A stretch of DNA of 45,509 bases from an uncultured Prevotellaceae bacterium (GCA_900320565.1 ONSR01000031.1:1-45509); one strand, 5' to 3'; numbered from the stretch's first letter, positions 32,188-41,438 are shown. Notes: a model not told the origin generated them from the letters alone. A program made the numbers and translations.

Positions 32188-34128
32188 ATGAAGTTTATTA
32201 AGAAACTTGACATCTACATCATCAAGGAGTTCCTGTTGCTTTTTGCAGGAACGTTCTTCATTTGTCTGTTCATCTTCGTCATGCAGTTCCTGTGGATGTG
32301 GATGAACAACCTCATCGGCAAGGGTCTGACTATTGACTTGCTGGCCAAGTTCTTCTGGTACAGCAGCCTGACTGTCATCCCGAGGTCAATGCCACTTGCT
32401 GTCCTACTGGCCAGTCTCATCTCGTTCGGCAACCTGGGCGAGCACTTCGAATTGCTCAGCATGAAGTCAGCCGGCATCCCTCTCATCCGCATTCTTGCAC
32501 CCCTCATCTTTGTTGCAGCCCTCATCTGCGGAGCAAGTTTCGTATTCCAGGACGGGGTCAGTCCATACGCCACGCGTGAACTATCGCGTCTGGCGTGGAG
32601 CATGAAGCAGAAGAGCCCGGAGCTGGACATTCCAGAAGGTATCTTTTATAGTGAGATTCCAGGCTACAACCTCTATGTAGAGCATAAGGACAAAGACACG
32701 GGAATGCTCTATGGAATGATGATATACACCAACACGGGCGGCTACAATGACATCCAGATTGTGCTGGCAGACAGCGCTCGACTGCAGAGCACAGCCGACA
32801 AGATGCATCTCAGGCTCACACTGTGGGGAGGTGAACGCTTCAGGAATCTGGATGCACAACAAGGTTCGATGCTCAAAGCAAGCGTGCCATACATGCGAGA
32901 ATCGTTCGTAAAGGAGACCATCTTCATCCCCTTCGACGGCAACTTCAATCTGATGGATGCCGACCTCTTCTCGCACAACGCACAGACGAAGAACCTGAGC
33001 GAGATTGAACACAGCATCGATTCGTTAAGGCAAAAGGCAGATAGCGCGAAGCATGCAATCTACGATAACATCCTCCTTTGGCACATGCGCAAGAGTCTGC
33101 CTGTTGGAGTAAAGGACTCGCTCGACATCATCAAGCAGGCACAAGAGATGCCGCCGTTCGACTCAATCTACCAAGCAATGCACGACGAGCAACGCATCAG
33201 GTCATGGCGAAACGCTTTGAATCATGCCGAGACAATGAAGGCTGAATGTGAGTTCCGAGCTCTCGAGACGGGAGACAAGAACCTGAACATTCGCAAGCAC
33301 AGAATCGAGTGGTACAGAAAGTTCACGCTAAGTCTGGCCTGCCTGCTGTTCTTCTTTGTCGGAGCACCGCTCGGAGCCATCATCCGAAAAGGTGGACTGG
33401 GAGTGCCCGTCGTGGTGAGTGTCATCATCTTCATCTTCTATTACATCGTCAACCAAGCTGGCGAGAACAATGCTAAAGTCGATGCCTGGACAGTTGAAAG
33501 CGGCACTTGGCTCAGTTCCTTCGTACTACTTGGCACAGGCTTATTCCTCACGCACAAAGCAAACAGCGACAGTGTGGTCTTCAACATCGAAGGGTACAGA
33601 AACTTCTTCATGAAGTTGCTTGGACTTCGATCGGGACGTAAGCTCAATCGAAAGGAAGTCATCATGGGCGACCCTGACTATGCAACCCTTCCTCAACGCC
33701 TCGCCGAGCTCTCGGAGTTCTGCATCGAATGCAGGAAGACGATGCATCTGCGCCGCATCCCAAACTACTTTGACCTCTTCTTCAACCCGGGTCAGGACAA
33801 GCATGCGGCAGAACTGAGCGACCGCGTCGAGGCACTGGTCGAGGAGCTCCACAACACACGAGACAGCATCCTGCTCATGTACACCAACGAATACCCGATC
33901 ATCAACCCAAGCGCACACACCAGGCCCTTCACCAGCAAACGCTTGAATATGATTTTCGGCATCATCTTCCCACTCGGCTTCCTCGTCTATATGCGCATCT
34001 GGCGCTACCGACTGAGGCTGCGACACGACCTGAGGAACATAGAACGCATCAACAACCTAATAACTGAAAGAATCATAAAGACACATCCCGAAATCATAAC
34101 ATCTCGTGACAACGAAATAACGTCATAA
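32188..34128 (+). CDS. LptF/LptG-family permease (YjgP/YjgQ)
   Basis: An inner-membrane component of the lipopolysaccharide transport machine that passes LPS from the inner membrane to the periplasmic bridge. The 646-aa protein starts MKFIKKLDIYIIKEFLLLFAGTFFICLFIFVMQF, which is the family pattern (N-terminal amphipathic helix and first membrane helix). Helices 2-3 are at about 50-110, the periplasmic beta-jellyroll at about 130-260, and the last three helices at about 370-470 (LSLACLLFFFVGAPLGAIIRKGGLG is typical). A cytoplasmic extension with one further hydrophobic segment (near 590-610) follows. This long C-terminal extension is usual in Bacteroidetes. I chose the ATG at 32188 because the longer frame crosses the promoter and a repeat array. 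Confidence 0.88.
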   Translation: MKFIKKLDIYIIKEFLLLFAGTFFICLFIFVMQFLWMWMNNLIGKGLTIDLLAKFFWYSSLTVIPRSMPLAVLLASLISFGNLGEHFELLSMKSAGIPLIRILAPLIFVAALICGASFVFQDGVSPYATRELSRLAWSMKQKSPELDIPEGIFYSEIPGYNLYVEHKDKDTGMLYGMMIYTNTGGYNDIQIVLADSARLQSTADKMHLRLTLWGGERFRNLDAQQGSMLKASVPYMRESFVKETIFIPFDGNFNLMDADLFSHNAQTKNLSEIEHSIDSLRQKADSAKHAIYDNILLWHMRKSLPVGVKDSLDIIKQAQEMPPFDSIYQAMHDEQRIRSWRNALNHAETMKAECEFRALETGDKNLNIRKHRIEWYRKFTLSLACLLFFFVGAPLGAIIRKGGLGVPVVVSVIIFIFYYIVNQAGENNAKVDAWTVESGTWLSSFVLLGTGLFLTHKANSDSVVFNIEGYRNFFMKLLGLRSGRKLNRKEVIMGDPDYATLPQRLAELSEFCIECRKTMHLRRIPNYFDLFFNPGQDKHAAELSDRVEALVEELHNTRDSILLMYTNEYPIINPSAHTRPFTSKRLNMIFGIIFPLGFLVYMRIWRYRLRLRHDLRNIERINNLITERIIKTHPEIITSRDNEITS

Positions 34129-34145
34129 CGAAACAACGAACAATT

Positions 34146-34173
34146 ATGAATTATGAACTATGAATTATGAATT
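34146..34173. repeat. Heptanucleotide array containing the ribBA start codon
   Basis: Units ATGAATT, ATGAACT, ATGAATT, ATGAATT. The ribBA start codon at 34160 is the ATG of the third unit, and the first residues (MNYEL) are encoded by repeat sequence. Confidence 0.9.
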
Positions 34174-35365
34174 AGAACTTAGCTCCATCGAGGCGGCGCT
34201 CGACGACTTCCGACAGGGGAAGTTTGTCATCGTCGTGGATGATGAGGACCGCGAGAACGAGGGCGACTTCATCACGGCTGCCGAGATGATTACTCCCGAG
34301 AAGGTCAACTTCATGCTGCGTAACGGCCGAGGCGTGCTTTGTGCACCCATCACGATGAGCCGTGCTGCTGAACTCGAACTGGACCATCAAGTGGAAGACA
34401 ATACAAGCATGCTTGGCACGCCATTCACCGTGACGGTGGACCTCCTGGAGGGCTGCACGACGGGTGTCAGCACACACGACCGCGCTGCTACCATCCGCGC
34501 ACTTGCCGACCCCAATCGCAAGCCGTCTGACTTCGGTCGCCCGGGCCACATCAATCCCCTCTACGCACAGGACAAAGGCGTTCTTCGCCGCGCTGGACAC
34601 ACGGAAGCGGCTGTCGATCTTGCCCGCCTCTCTGGCTTGCAGCCGGCTGCTGCCCTCATAGAAATCCTGAACGAGGACGGCACGATGGCACGCATGCCAC
34701 AGCTCAAGGAGGTGGCTCGCGAGCATGGACTCAAGATTATCAGCATCCGCGACCTCATCGCCTATCGCCTGAAGCAGGAATCGCTCGTGGAGCGTGGCGT
34801 CGAAGCAGACATGCCTACTGCCGACGGACACTTCCACATCATTCCTTTCCGCCAGAAGAGCAACGGCTTGGAGCACGTCGTCCTCTACAAAGGCACATGG
34901 ACTGAGGACGAGCCTGTGCTGGTGCGCATGCACTCCAGCTGCATGACGGGCGACATCTTCGGCAGCCAGCGTTGCGATTGCGGCGAGCAGCTCCACAAGT
35001 CGATGCGCATGATCGAGAAGGAGGGCAAAGGCCTCATCGTCTATCTCAGCCAGGAAGGTCGCGGCATAGGACTGATGAACAAGATAGCCGCCTACAAGCT
35101 CCAGGAGCAAGGCGACGACACAGTCGATGCCAACATACACCTCGGCTTCCGTCCCGACGAACGCGAGTATGGCGTTGGTGCCCAGATACTTCGTGAGATG
35201 GGCGTCGGCAAGATTCGTCTCATCACGAACAACCCCGTCAAGCGTGTCGGCCTGGAAAGCTACGGCCTCACCATCGTGGAGAACGTCCCCATCGTGGTCG
35301 AGCCCAACGAATACAATCGCCGCTACCTCGAGACAAAGCGCACACGAATGGGACACAAATTGTGA
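34160..35365 (+). CDS. ribBA: Bifunctional 3,4-dihydroxy-2-butanone-4-phosphate synthase / GTP cyclohydrolase II
   Basis: Supplies both precursors of riboflavin. The N-terminal RibB domain (about 1-205) has [17 protein letters not shown] (active-site acidic loop) and [17 protein letters not shown]. The C-terminal RibA domain (about 206-401) has [23 protein letters not shown], with the three zinc-binding cysteines, and [24 protein letters not shown]. Length and order are standard. The start codon is taken from a heptamer array. The coding sequence proper of the family begins a few residues later ([22 protein letters not shown]), so MNYELEL is a repeat-derived extension. The lptF/G-type gene ends 31 bp upstream. 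Confidence 0.95.
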   Translation: MNYELELSSIEAALDDFRQGKFVIVVDDEDRENEGDFITAAEMITPEKVNFMLRNGRGVLCAPITMSRAAELELDHQVEDNTSMLGTPFTVTVDLLEGCTTGVSTHDRAATIRALADPNRKPSDFGRPGHINPLYAQDKGVLRRAGHTEAAVDLARLSGLQPAAALIEILNEDGTMARMPQLKEVAREHGLKIISIRDLIAYRLKQESLVERGVEADMPTADGHFHIIPFRQKSNGLEHVVLYKGTWTEDEPVLVRMHSSCMTGDIFGSQRCDCGEQLHKSMRMIEKEGKGLIVYLSQEGRGIGLMNKIAAYKLQEQGDDTVDANIHLGFRPDEREYGVGAQILREMGVGKIRLITNNPVKRVGLESYGLTIVENVPIVVEPNEYNRRYLETKRTRMGHKL

Positions 35366-35366
35366 A

Positions 35367-35394
35367 AATGAAGAATGAAGAGTGAAAAATGAAG
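35367..35394. repeat. Heptanucleotide array just after the ribBA stop codon
   Basis: Units AATGAAG, AATGAAG, AGTGAAA, AATGAAG. It begins 2 bp after the stop codon. Confidence 0.8.
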
Positions 35395-35408
35395 AATCCA
35401 CTAACATA

Positions 35409-35443
35409 AACTATAAACTTTGAACTATGAACTATGAACTTTC
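35409..35443. repeat. Heptanucleotide array containing the aminotransferase start codon
   Basis: Units AACTATA, AACTTTG, AACTATG, AACTATG, AACTTTC. The start ATG at 35427 is formed by the third unit. The array is separate from the one at 35367-35394 and uses a different unit. Confidence 0.85.
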
Positions 35444-36635
35444 AATGAGGCTGCAACGCCTTTCACCTAGCGCAACACTTGCCATGAGTCAGCGCAGCAG
35501 CGAGCTCAAGGCACAAGGCGTGGACGTCATCAACATGAGTGTGGGCGAACCTGACTTCAACACGCCCGACCACATCAAGGCAGCAGCCATCAAAGCTGTC
35601 GAAGAGAACTACAGCCGCTACAGCCCAGTTCCTGGCTATCCCGAGCTGAAGAAAGCCATCGTGGCTAAACTCAAGAACGAGAACGGCCTGGACTATGCGC
35701 CCAGCCAAATCCTCGTGTCGAACGGTGCAAAGCAGAGCGTCTGCAACACCATCATGGCTGTCGTCAACGCAGGCGACGAGGTCATCATCCCCGCTCCCTA
35801 TTGGGTAAGCTACCCGCAGATGGTACTGCTGGCAGAAGGCACGCCCGTCTTCATCGAGGCTACCATCGAGCAGGACTTCAAGATCACGCCCGAGCAACTC
35901 GAAGCTGCCATCACACCCAAGACAAAGGCACTCATCCTCTGCTCGCCCAGCAATCCAACAGGCTCCGTCTATAGCAAGAAGGAACTCGAGGCATTGAAGG
36001 ACGTGCTGCTCCGTCACGAGCAAGTCATCGTCATTGCCGACGAGATTTACGAGCACATCAACTACGTGGGCGAACATGCCAGCATGGCTCAGTTCCCCGA
36101 AATAAAGGAGCGAGTGGTCGTCATCAACGGCGTCAGCAAGGCATACGCCATGACAGGCTGGCGCATCGGTTTCATCGCAGCGCCCGAATGGATTGTGAAG
36201 GGCTGCAACAAGCTGCAGGGACAGTACACCAGCGGCCCATGCTCCGTCAGCCAGAAGGCAGCAGAAGCCGCCTTTGCTGGTCCGCAGGAGTGCGTCGAGG
36301 AGATGCGTCAGGCCTTCGAGCGTCGCAAGAACCTCATCGTTCGTCTGGCAAAAGAGATACCCGGCCTCGAGGTCAACGACCCGCAAGGTGCCTTCTATCT
36401 CTTCCCCAAGTGCAGCAGCTTCTTTGGCAAGAAGGCAATGGTCAATGGTCAATGTGTAATGGTCAACAACAGCACCGACCTCGCCATGTACCTGCTCGAA
36501 GTGGGCCATGTAGCAACCGTAGGCGGCGACGCCTTTGGCAGTCCCGAGTGCTTCCGCATGAGCTATGCCACCAGCGACGAGAACATCATCGAAGCCATGC
36601 GCCGCATCAAAGAGACCCTCGCCAAACTGCAGTGA
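35427..36635 (+). CDS. aspC: Class I/II aspartate aminotransferase (PLP-dependent)
   Basis: Transfers the amino group between aspartate and 2-oxoglutarate in the cytoplasm. The 402-aa protein has the class I pattern of subgroup I-gamma: RLSPSATLAMSQRSSELKAQGVDVINMSVGEPDFNTP, YSPVPGYPELKKAI, LILCSPSNPTGSVYSKKEL, VIADEIYEHINY, and the PLP-binding Lys 238 in GVSKAYAMTGWRIGF. The first residues (MNYELS) come from a heptamer array; an internal ATG at 35445 (MRLQRLSPS) would be an equally good start. Residues about 338-346 (KAMVNGQCVMVNNS) are encoded by another heptamer array at 36437-36464 placed in a surface loop before DLAMYLLEVGHVATVGGDAFG. Confidence 0.93.
   Translation: MNYELSMRLQRLSPSATLAMSQRSSELKAQGVDVINMSVGEPDFNTPDHIKAAAIKAVEENYSRYSPVPGYPELKKAIVAKLKNENGLDYAPSQILVSNGAKQSVCNTIMAVVNAGDEVIIPAPYWVSYPQMVLLAEGTPVFIEATIEQDFKITPEQLEAAITPKTKALILCSPSNPTGSVYSKKELEALKDVLLRHEQVIVIADEIYEHINYVGEHASMAQFPEIKERVVVINGVSKAYAMTGWRIGFIAAPEWIVKGCNKLQGQYTSGPCSVSQKAAEAAFAGPQECVEEMRQAFERRKNLIVRLAKEIPGLEVNDPQGAFYLFPKCSSFFGKKAMVNGQCVMVNNSTDLAMYLLEVGHVATVGGDAFGSPECFRMSYATSDENIIEAMRRIKETLAKLQ
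36437..36464. repeat. Heptanucleotide array inside the aminotransferase gene
   Basis: Units AATGGTC, AATGGTC, AATGTGT, AATGGTC. It is in frame in the coding sequence and adds a short peptide (MVNGQCVMVN) at a loop. Confidence 0.85.
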
Positions 36636-36642
36636 CCCTATA

Positions 36643-36706
36643 GTCCTTAAAGTCCTAAAGTCCTTAAAGTCCCTAAGGTCTTTAAAGTCTTTAAGGTCTT
36701 TAAGGA
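36643..36706. repeat. Tandem repeats of AAAGTCCT/AAGGTCTT type
   Basis: Units of 8-9 bp (TAAAGTCC, TTAAAGTCC, TAAGGTCTT, TAAAGTCTT and similar) repeat about seven times right after the aminotransferase stop codon. Confidence 0.8.
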
Positions 36707-36728
36707 AAAATCCTCACGTGGATTTTAG

Positions 36729-36804
36729 GGACGCGTCCCTATCGTCAGAGGGACGTGTCCCTATCGCCAGAAGGACGCGTCCCTATCGCCATAGGGACGT
36801 GTCC
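36729..36804. repeat. 22-bp-period palindrome array D
   Basis: GGACGCGTCC (36729), GGACGTGTCC (36751), GGACGCGTCC (36773) and GGACGTGTCC (36795) are exactly 22 bp apart. The centres alternate between ACGCGT and ACGTGT. Each unit except the last is followed by CTATCG. Confidence 0.9.
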
Positions 36805-36825
36805 TGATTTGAACACGGATGAAAA

Positions 36826-36916
36826 GGGTAACGGGTAACGGGTAACGGGTAACGGTTAAAGGTTAAGGGTAAAGGGTTAAGGGTTAAGGGTTAAGGGTTA
36901 AAGGTTAAAGGTTAAA
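36826..36916. repeat. Long heptanucleotide array (13 units)
   Basis: Four units of GGGTAAC are followed by nine units of the GGTTAAA/GGTTAAG/GGTAAAG type, without a break in the 7-bp period over 91 bp. This is the longest such array in the window. Confidence 0.92.
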
Positions 36917-37142
36917 GACAAATCTGTGTTATCCGTGTCATCCGTGGTCGAGATAAAAATTCACGGTTAAAGACAAATCCGTTAAATTCGTTCAATCCGT
37001 TGTTCGGAATAACGGTTGACTGAGTCGAAACTGCTTTGCGGAATTTATCAAGCCATTAGACGTCCGTCACATTATTTTACCAAACCAGCCACAATTATAT
37101 GTTTTTTTTGCAAAAATACGCTTATATAAATATAATAATGTG

Positions 37143-37150
37143 TAACTTTG
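37143..37150 (+). promoter_or_regulatory. -7 box of the GLUG-type surface protein gene
   Basis: TAACTTTG followed by C, 63 bp before the ATG at 37214. The frame upstream of 37214 overlaps this promoter and is not used. Confidence 0.7.
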
Positions 37151-37213
37151 CGCCCGATATGTGTAATTACAAATAAACTAAATATTATTTTATCTTTTAA
37201 ACAAACAAAAACA

Positions 37214-40200
37214 ATGAAAAAGTTATTTTTCACGCTTTTGCTCGCGGCAGCAACGCTACCTGGCTGGGCAGATGAGACACAGCTGACCATAATTGGCGGA
37301 GCAACCAGTGCTGGATGGGCAACCGGAACAGGTACTGAAGAGACTCGTGTATTGGAGCGTACTGTTGGACGTATGGTCAGGACTGCCGCAAACACTTGGG
37401 TATGGGTTGGTACGCTTACAACAGGAGATGGAGATAATGGAAACTTCAAAATCACAAATGGCGCAGGTGCAAATGATTGGGATGGCTATTGGGCTACTTC
37501 TGCGGACGAAGCAGTTGGTGGCCAAGATACTAAAACATTTAACCTTGCTACTGCAAATGATAAAGATAAGAAGTTCCATGTGACTACCACGGGCATGTAT
37601 AGAATTACCGTTGACTTGTCTCAATCTACTAAGAAGATGAAGGTAGATAAGTTGTCCGCACCCACACAAGATGCTAACGGTTACTACCAGATTGGAACTG
37701 CCGATCAATTTATGTGGTTCGCTGGTAAGGTAACATCAGAGGAAAGTTCTTCGCTAAAAGCCAAGTTGACAGCAGATATTAGTTTTAGCGGAAAGAACTT
37801 CTTCCCTCTCGCTTGTGAAAAGCATCAGTTTAAGGGAGAGTTGGATGGCGCAGGCCATACAATAGACTATGCCGTCATTAATGACCCAAGGGATATTGTC
37901 GGCATTTTCCGTTATCTTGCGCCTGGTGCCAATGTTCACGATTTGGTTATCGGAAGCAATTGTAGCTTTACTGGTTCAAACAATGTCGGCGGTATTGCAG
38001 GTGTCGCTAATGGAACAGGTACCGTAACACTTAGCAAGGTGATTAATGCTGCTACGATTCATGCTAATAACAAAGAGAATGGAACTAATGCCGCAGGATT
38101 TGTAGCATTTGCTGATGGTGCTACTGTTAATGTCACAAACTGTGCTAATCTCGGCCAAACAAGCACAAATGGAGAAGGCGCTAAAAGTGCTGCGTTTATA
38201 GGATGGATAGCTACCTCTGCATCCTTCACCAATTGCTGGAATGGCGGCACAATCAATGATATGGATGGAACTAACAATTTGTATAGAACTGGAGACACCC
38301 AAACAATAACTGTTGATAATTGCTACGACGTTTCTGGTGGCAATTATGGTCAAGGTACACAATTGGCAACCACAGCAAAAGGCACTGGCGAACTCTGCTA
38401 CAAGTTGAATGGTGACCAAAGCAACATCAAATGGTATCAAACGTTGCATGGAACTGATTCATATCCTTATCTTTTAGATACACACAAACAAGTTTATCAG
38501 GTTTCAGAAACATCTTATAGCAATCTTTCCGTCGTTGACGGCAAGGTTCAGATAAGCGATGCTGATGATTTGGTAACTTTCTCTGCTGAAGTCAATGCAG
38601 GTAATACTGCATTAAACGCCGTGTTGACAAACGATATCGACATGACAGGCATCAACGACTATACTCCCATTGGAACAGCCGATAACTTGTATTCAGGAAC
38701 TTTCGATGGCGACACCCATAGAATCAAGAATTTGGTCATTAACAATAACATAAAGGAGCAAGGCCTGTTCTCTGTCTGCACAAATGCAACCATTAAAAAC
38801 CTGATTATGGATGCATCTTGTTCAATCAAATCAACCAATGGTGCTTGGGGAAATGCTGCTTTTGTTGCAGTTTGTAACGGCACAGGCACTTTAACCTTCG
38901 AAAATTGTGGCAATGAGGCATCAGTTGAAGGTGCTGCAGGCAATAATGCTGCATTCCTTGGCAAAAACTATAGTTCTGGACTAAAAACCGTCTTGACAAA
39001 TTGTTACAATACTGGAACAATTAAGGGTGGAGGATACAACGCTGCGTTTGTAGGCGAAAGCAATGGTAAGGAGGTAACAACAACAAATTGCTATAACAAG
39101 GGTAATGTTGTACGAAGCGATGATGGAAATACCACGTGGATTAACGGTAATGGCACAAAGAATATCACAAATTGCTATACAACTTTATCAAGTGGAGCAT
39201 TGTCAGGCTTGAATACATCTTACAGCGAAGAAAAGATAACTTCAGGCGAACTTTGCTATCTGTTGAACGACAATACATCCGGCGGCACAAACTGGACACA
39301 GACTATTGGCACAGACACATATCCCATACCCTTCAACACAAGTATGTTGGTGTTTAAGAATGGTACGGAATATGACAATATCGAAAAAGACGGTGGTTGG
39401 TATAAAATTTCCAATGCCAATGAATTGAAACTGTTCTCTTCGAAGGTTAATGCTGGTTCTCCTGCATTGAACGCCAAGTTGACAAAAGATATCGACATGT
39501 CTGGCGTCAACGACTACACTCCCATTGGGCCAAGCGATAATAGCAAAAAGTATAAAGGTACATTTGACGGACAAAATCATTATATTAAATTTAACATAAA
39601 TAATGACAGCGGTACTCGACTCGGCCTTATCGGTTTTGCAACTGCAGGCGCATACGTGAAAAATCTCATCATTAAAGGTTCCATTAGAGGAAAACAATAT
39701 GTTGGTGGCTTCGTTGGTAGTTTGTCTAAAACAGACGATCAAAGTGGCACAATGACCTTTGAGAATTGTGGAAACGAAGCCGATATTACCGTTACTGATA
39801 TTAATGCTGGCGGATTACTTGGATGCAGCTTCAATAGTGAAGTGAAAGTAGTAATGAAAAATTGCTATAGTACTGGAATTATAAAATCTGAAAAAGGAAG
39901 TGACTATCAGTGTGGACAGCTAACAGCATGGTCAACGAATACGCAGATTGAAAATTGTTATACAATAGGGAACAGTGATAAATGTGATCCTTTTGCAAGA
40001 TTAGGTTCTGGCACAAATACAATAACAAATTGCTACAGTGATAAGGATCTCACATGGACGAATCATCCCACATATGTTACAACCGAACAGATTGCTTCTG
40101 GTGAACTCTGCTACAAGCTTGGCGGTGCCTTCACGCAAGACCTTAGTCAAGATGGTCATCCCACTTTCGCCTCTTATGAGGTAAAAGCAGGAAAATGGTT

Positions 40201-40918
40201 TAACGATGCTTCCAATGATGTATATTATAATGAAATAGGAGGCAACATCACTGTGAATCAGTTGAACCTCGATGATACCAAGACTGTATACAATGTTCCA
40301 GCTAATGTCACAGCTAAGAATGTGAAGATGACTACTTCTTTACATCAGCTCACAGCTAATGGAGAAAATCCTCGCTGGAACACCTTCTGCTCTCCTGTTG
40401 CTCTCCCGAAGGACGGGAACTTCTCTAAAATCAAGGAACTTACTGGTGTCTCTGTCAATGGAGACAACTATACGATGACTTTCAACGATGCCTCAAGCAT
40501 TGAGCCTGGCATACCCTACATGGTGCAAGTTGCTTCGCCAAATCCCGTATTCACAGCAACCGATGCTACAGTAGCAACAGCTGCCTCCACTTCTAGCGCC
40601 TTCAGCGGTCTTACCTTCAATGGCACATTTAACAAAGATACAGCACCATTGAACAGCTTCATTATCAGCGATAATGTCTTCTACCAGGTAGATCAAGCAA
40701 ACACAGTTAACCTCAAAGCTTTCCGTGGTTACATTACTGTAGAGAGCGACAGTGGCGTCAAGGCACTGACCTTCGACTTTGATGATGATGCTACAGGAAT
40801 AAAGACCCTCTCTGACTCTCCCTTAAAGGGCGAGAATATTTACAATCTCGCAGGCCAGCGCCTGCTGAAGGCACAGAAGGGCATCAACATCGTGAACGGA
40901 AAGAAGATACTGAAATAA
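37214..40918 (+). CDS. Large GLUG-repeat surface protein with C-terminal NGKK tag
   Basis: A 1234-aa exported protein (signal peptide MKKLFFTLLLAAATLPGWAD). The N-terminal domain (about 25-150) resembles starch-binding outer-surface modules (TAANTWVWVGTLTTGDGDNGNFKI). The body has three large repeats, each beginning with a 'Y.I..AD.L..FS..VN.G...L.A.LT.DIDM.G.NDYTPIG' segment, then a 'F.G.FDG..H.I' GLUG motif and Cys-containing strands ('NCYNTG'). Such GLUG proteins occur in adhesins and IgA-protease-like proteins. A C-terminal domain follows, then a half-copy of the palindromic element at residues 1198-1208 (TLSDSPLKGEN) and the tag IYNLAGQRLLKAQKGINIVNGKKILK. The start is ATG 37214, after the promoter. 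Its base composition is more A/T-rich than its neighbours, which may indicate transfer. Confidence 0.82.
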   Translation: MKKLFFTLLLAAATLPGWADETQLTIIGGATSAGWATGTGTEETRVLERTVGRMVRTAANTWVWVGTLTTGDGDNGNFKITNGAGANDWDGYWATSADEAVGGQDTKTFNLATANDKDKKFHVTTTGMYRITVDLSQSTKKMKVDKLSAPTQDANGYYQIGTADQFMWFAGKVTSEESSSLKAKLTADISFSGKNFFPLACEKHQFKGELDGAGHTIDYAVINDPRDIVGIFRYLAPGANVHDLVIGSNCSFTGSNNVGGIAGVANGTGTVTLSKVINAATIHANNKENGTNAAGFVAFADGATVNVTNCANLGQTSTNGEGAKSAAFIGWIATSASFTNCWNGGTINDMDGTNNLYRTGDTQTITVDNCYDVSGGNYGQGTQLATTAKGTGELCYKLNGDQSNIKWYQTLHGTDSYPYLLDTHKQVYQVSETSYSNLSVVDGKVQISDADDLVTFSAEVNAGNTALNAVLTNDIDMTGINDYTPIGTADNLYSGTFDGDTHRIKNLVINNNIKEQGLFSVCTNATIKNLIMDASCSIKSTNGAWGNAAFVAVCNGTGTLTFENCGNEASVEGAAGNNAAFLGKNYSSGLKTVLTNCYNTGTIKGGGYNAAFVGESNGKEVTTTNCYNKGNVVRSDDGNTTWINGNGTKNITNCYTTLSSGALSGLNTSYSEEKITSGELCYLLNDNTSGGTNWTQTIGTDTYPIPFNTSMLVFKNGTEYDNIEKDGGWYKISNANELKLFSSKVNAGSPALNAKLTKDIDMSGVNDYTPIGPSDNSKKYKGTFDGQNHYIKFNINNDSGTRLGLIGFATAGAYVKNLIIKGSIRGKQYVGGFVGSLSKTDDQSGTMTFENCGNEADITVTDINAGGLLGCSFNSEVKVVMKNCYSTGIIKSEKGSDYQCGQLTAWSTNTQIENCYTIGNSDKCDPFARLGSGTNTITNCYSDKDLTWTNHPTYVTTEQIASGELCYKLGGAFTQDLSQDGHPTFASYEVKAGKWFNDASNDVYYNEIGGNITVNQLNLDDTKTVYNVPANVTAKNVKMTTSLHQLTANGENPRWNTFCSPVALPKDGNFSKIKELTGVSVNGDNYTMTFNDASSIEPGIPYMVQVASPNPVFTATDATVATAASTSSAFSGLTFNGTFNKDTAPLNSFIISDNVFYQVDQANTVNLKAFRGYITVESDSGVKALTFDFDDDATGIKTLSDSPLKGENIYNLAGQRLLKAQKGINIVNGKKILK
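40805..40837 (+). repeat. In-frame palindromic element, copy 4 (half copy)
   Basis: ACCCTCTCTGACTC plus the inner palindrome CTCCCTTAAAGGGCGAG; the right half is missing. It is translated as TLSDSPLKGEN in the same orientation and frame as the other three copies. It lies exactly between the last domain and the C-terminal tag. Confidence 0.85.
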
Positions 40919-40974
40919 ATGAAGAGTAAAGAATTTGCTACCGCCCGAATCGAGGGCCAAAGCAATTGTCTTTT

Positions 40975-41010
40975 AACTCCTTTAACTTCCTTAACTTCTT
41001 TAACTCCAAT
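40975..41010. repeat. Nine-bp tandem repeats upstream of the small gene
   Basis: Units AACTCCTTT, AACTTCCTT, AACTTCTTT, AACTCCAAT. The period is 9 bp instead of 7. It lies 14 bp before the ATG of the 61-residue protein. Confidence 0.8.
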
Positions 41011-41023
41011 AATTAGAAAAACA

Positions 41024-41209
41024 ATGAAAAAGACATATATATCCCCCGCAGCTCTGACCGTACAGCTCGGCAGCCGCGACGCATTACTACAATCCGTAAG
41101 TTCTACAGAGAGTCTCAACGGCACAAGCTTTGGAGGCAAAACATCATCCGGCCGGCCCTCTGAAGGTGACGTAAAGGAAAGCAAGTCCATTTGGGACGAG
41201 GAATGGTAA
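41024..41209 (+). CDS. Small protein of the MKKTYIsP type (61 aa)
   Basis: Starts MKKTYISPAALTVQL, then a middle rich in Ser/Gly (STESLNGTSFGGKTSSGRPSEG) and a Trp/acid-rich end (SIWDEEW). Small proteins with an MKKxYxxP start and an acidic, Trp-containing end are frequent in Bacteroidales and are usually unnamed. There is no clear signal peptide or membrane helix. I chose the ATG at 41024 over an ATG at 40919, because the longer frame only adds residues encoded by 9-bp repeats. It lies 105 bp after the GLUG gene and might be co-transcribed with it. The function is unknown. Confidence 0.65.
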   Translation: MKKTYISPAALTVQLGSRDALLQSVSSTESLNGTSFGGKTSSGRPSEGDVKESKSIWDEEW

Positions 41210-41273
41210 CTTTGTAACGGTTAAAGGTTAAAGAGTTTAAGGGGTTCAAGAAGTTCAAGAAGTTCAAGAATTC

Positions 41274-41301
41274 TGTAAACTGTAAACCGTAAACCGTAAC
41301 C
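41274..41301. repeat. Heptanucleotide array after the small gene
   Basis: Units TGTAAAC, TGTAAAC, CGTAAAC, CGTAACC. It is preceded by GGTTAAA units and by 9-bp TTCAAGAAG units (about 41218-41271), so different unit types lie side by side. Confidence 0.8.
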
Positions 41302-41319
41302 TTTACTCTAATCATAACA

Positions 41320-41356
41320 AGAACAGAGGCAGACGATTATTCGCCTGCCTCTGTTT
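41320..41356 (+). terminator. Terminator hairpin, first copy of a 37-bp repeat
   Basis: Stem ACAGAGGCAG pairs with CTGCCTCTGT around a 12-nt loop and is followed by TTTTTT. The same 37 bases occur again at 42112-42148, on the other side of the toxin-antitoxin genes. Confidence 0.9.
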
Positions 41357-41394
41357 TTTCTTTGGGAAAGTTTTGCAGTTATAAGAAAAAGTTA

Positions 41395-41402
41395 TACTTT
41401 TG
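41395..41402 (+). promoter_or_regulatory. -7 box of the toxin-antitoxin operon
   Basis: TACTTTTG followed by C, 37 bp before the first ATG. Confidence 0.6.
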
Positions 41403-41438
41403 CAAATGGAAACGTGAAAATAAAAGTACGAATGCACT

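Larger units (their letters stand above)
36636..37213. other. Repeat-rich intergenic region
   Basis: About 580 bp without a gene. In order it holds: AAAGTCCT-type repeats (36643-36706), an inverted repeat around TCACGT (36708-36727), palindrome array D (36729-36804), a long heptamer array (36826-36916), non-repeated sequence, and the promoter of the next gene (37143-37150). Apparent reading frames in it are repeat products. Confidence 0.8.

Noticed and set aside
34172-35407. Open frame of 411 codons on the minus strand
   Set aside because: Antisense shadow of ribBA. Composition (many Ala, Val, Asp, His) is typical of the reverse frame of a GC-biased gene, and it has no motif.
35463-36509. 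Open frame of 348 codons on the minus strand
   Set aside because: Antisense shadow of the aminotransferase gene, with no motif or promoter.
36729-36804. CRISPR array
   Set aside because: Units are 22 bp with no unique spacers of 30 bp or more, and no cas genes are present. The pattern is a tandem palindrome array.
36826-36916. Telomere-like repeat (GGTTAAG type)
   Set aside because: It is one of many 7-bp arrays with different units in the window, and it is internal in a bacterial chromosome with genes on both sides.
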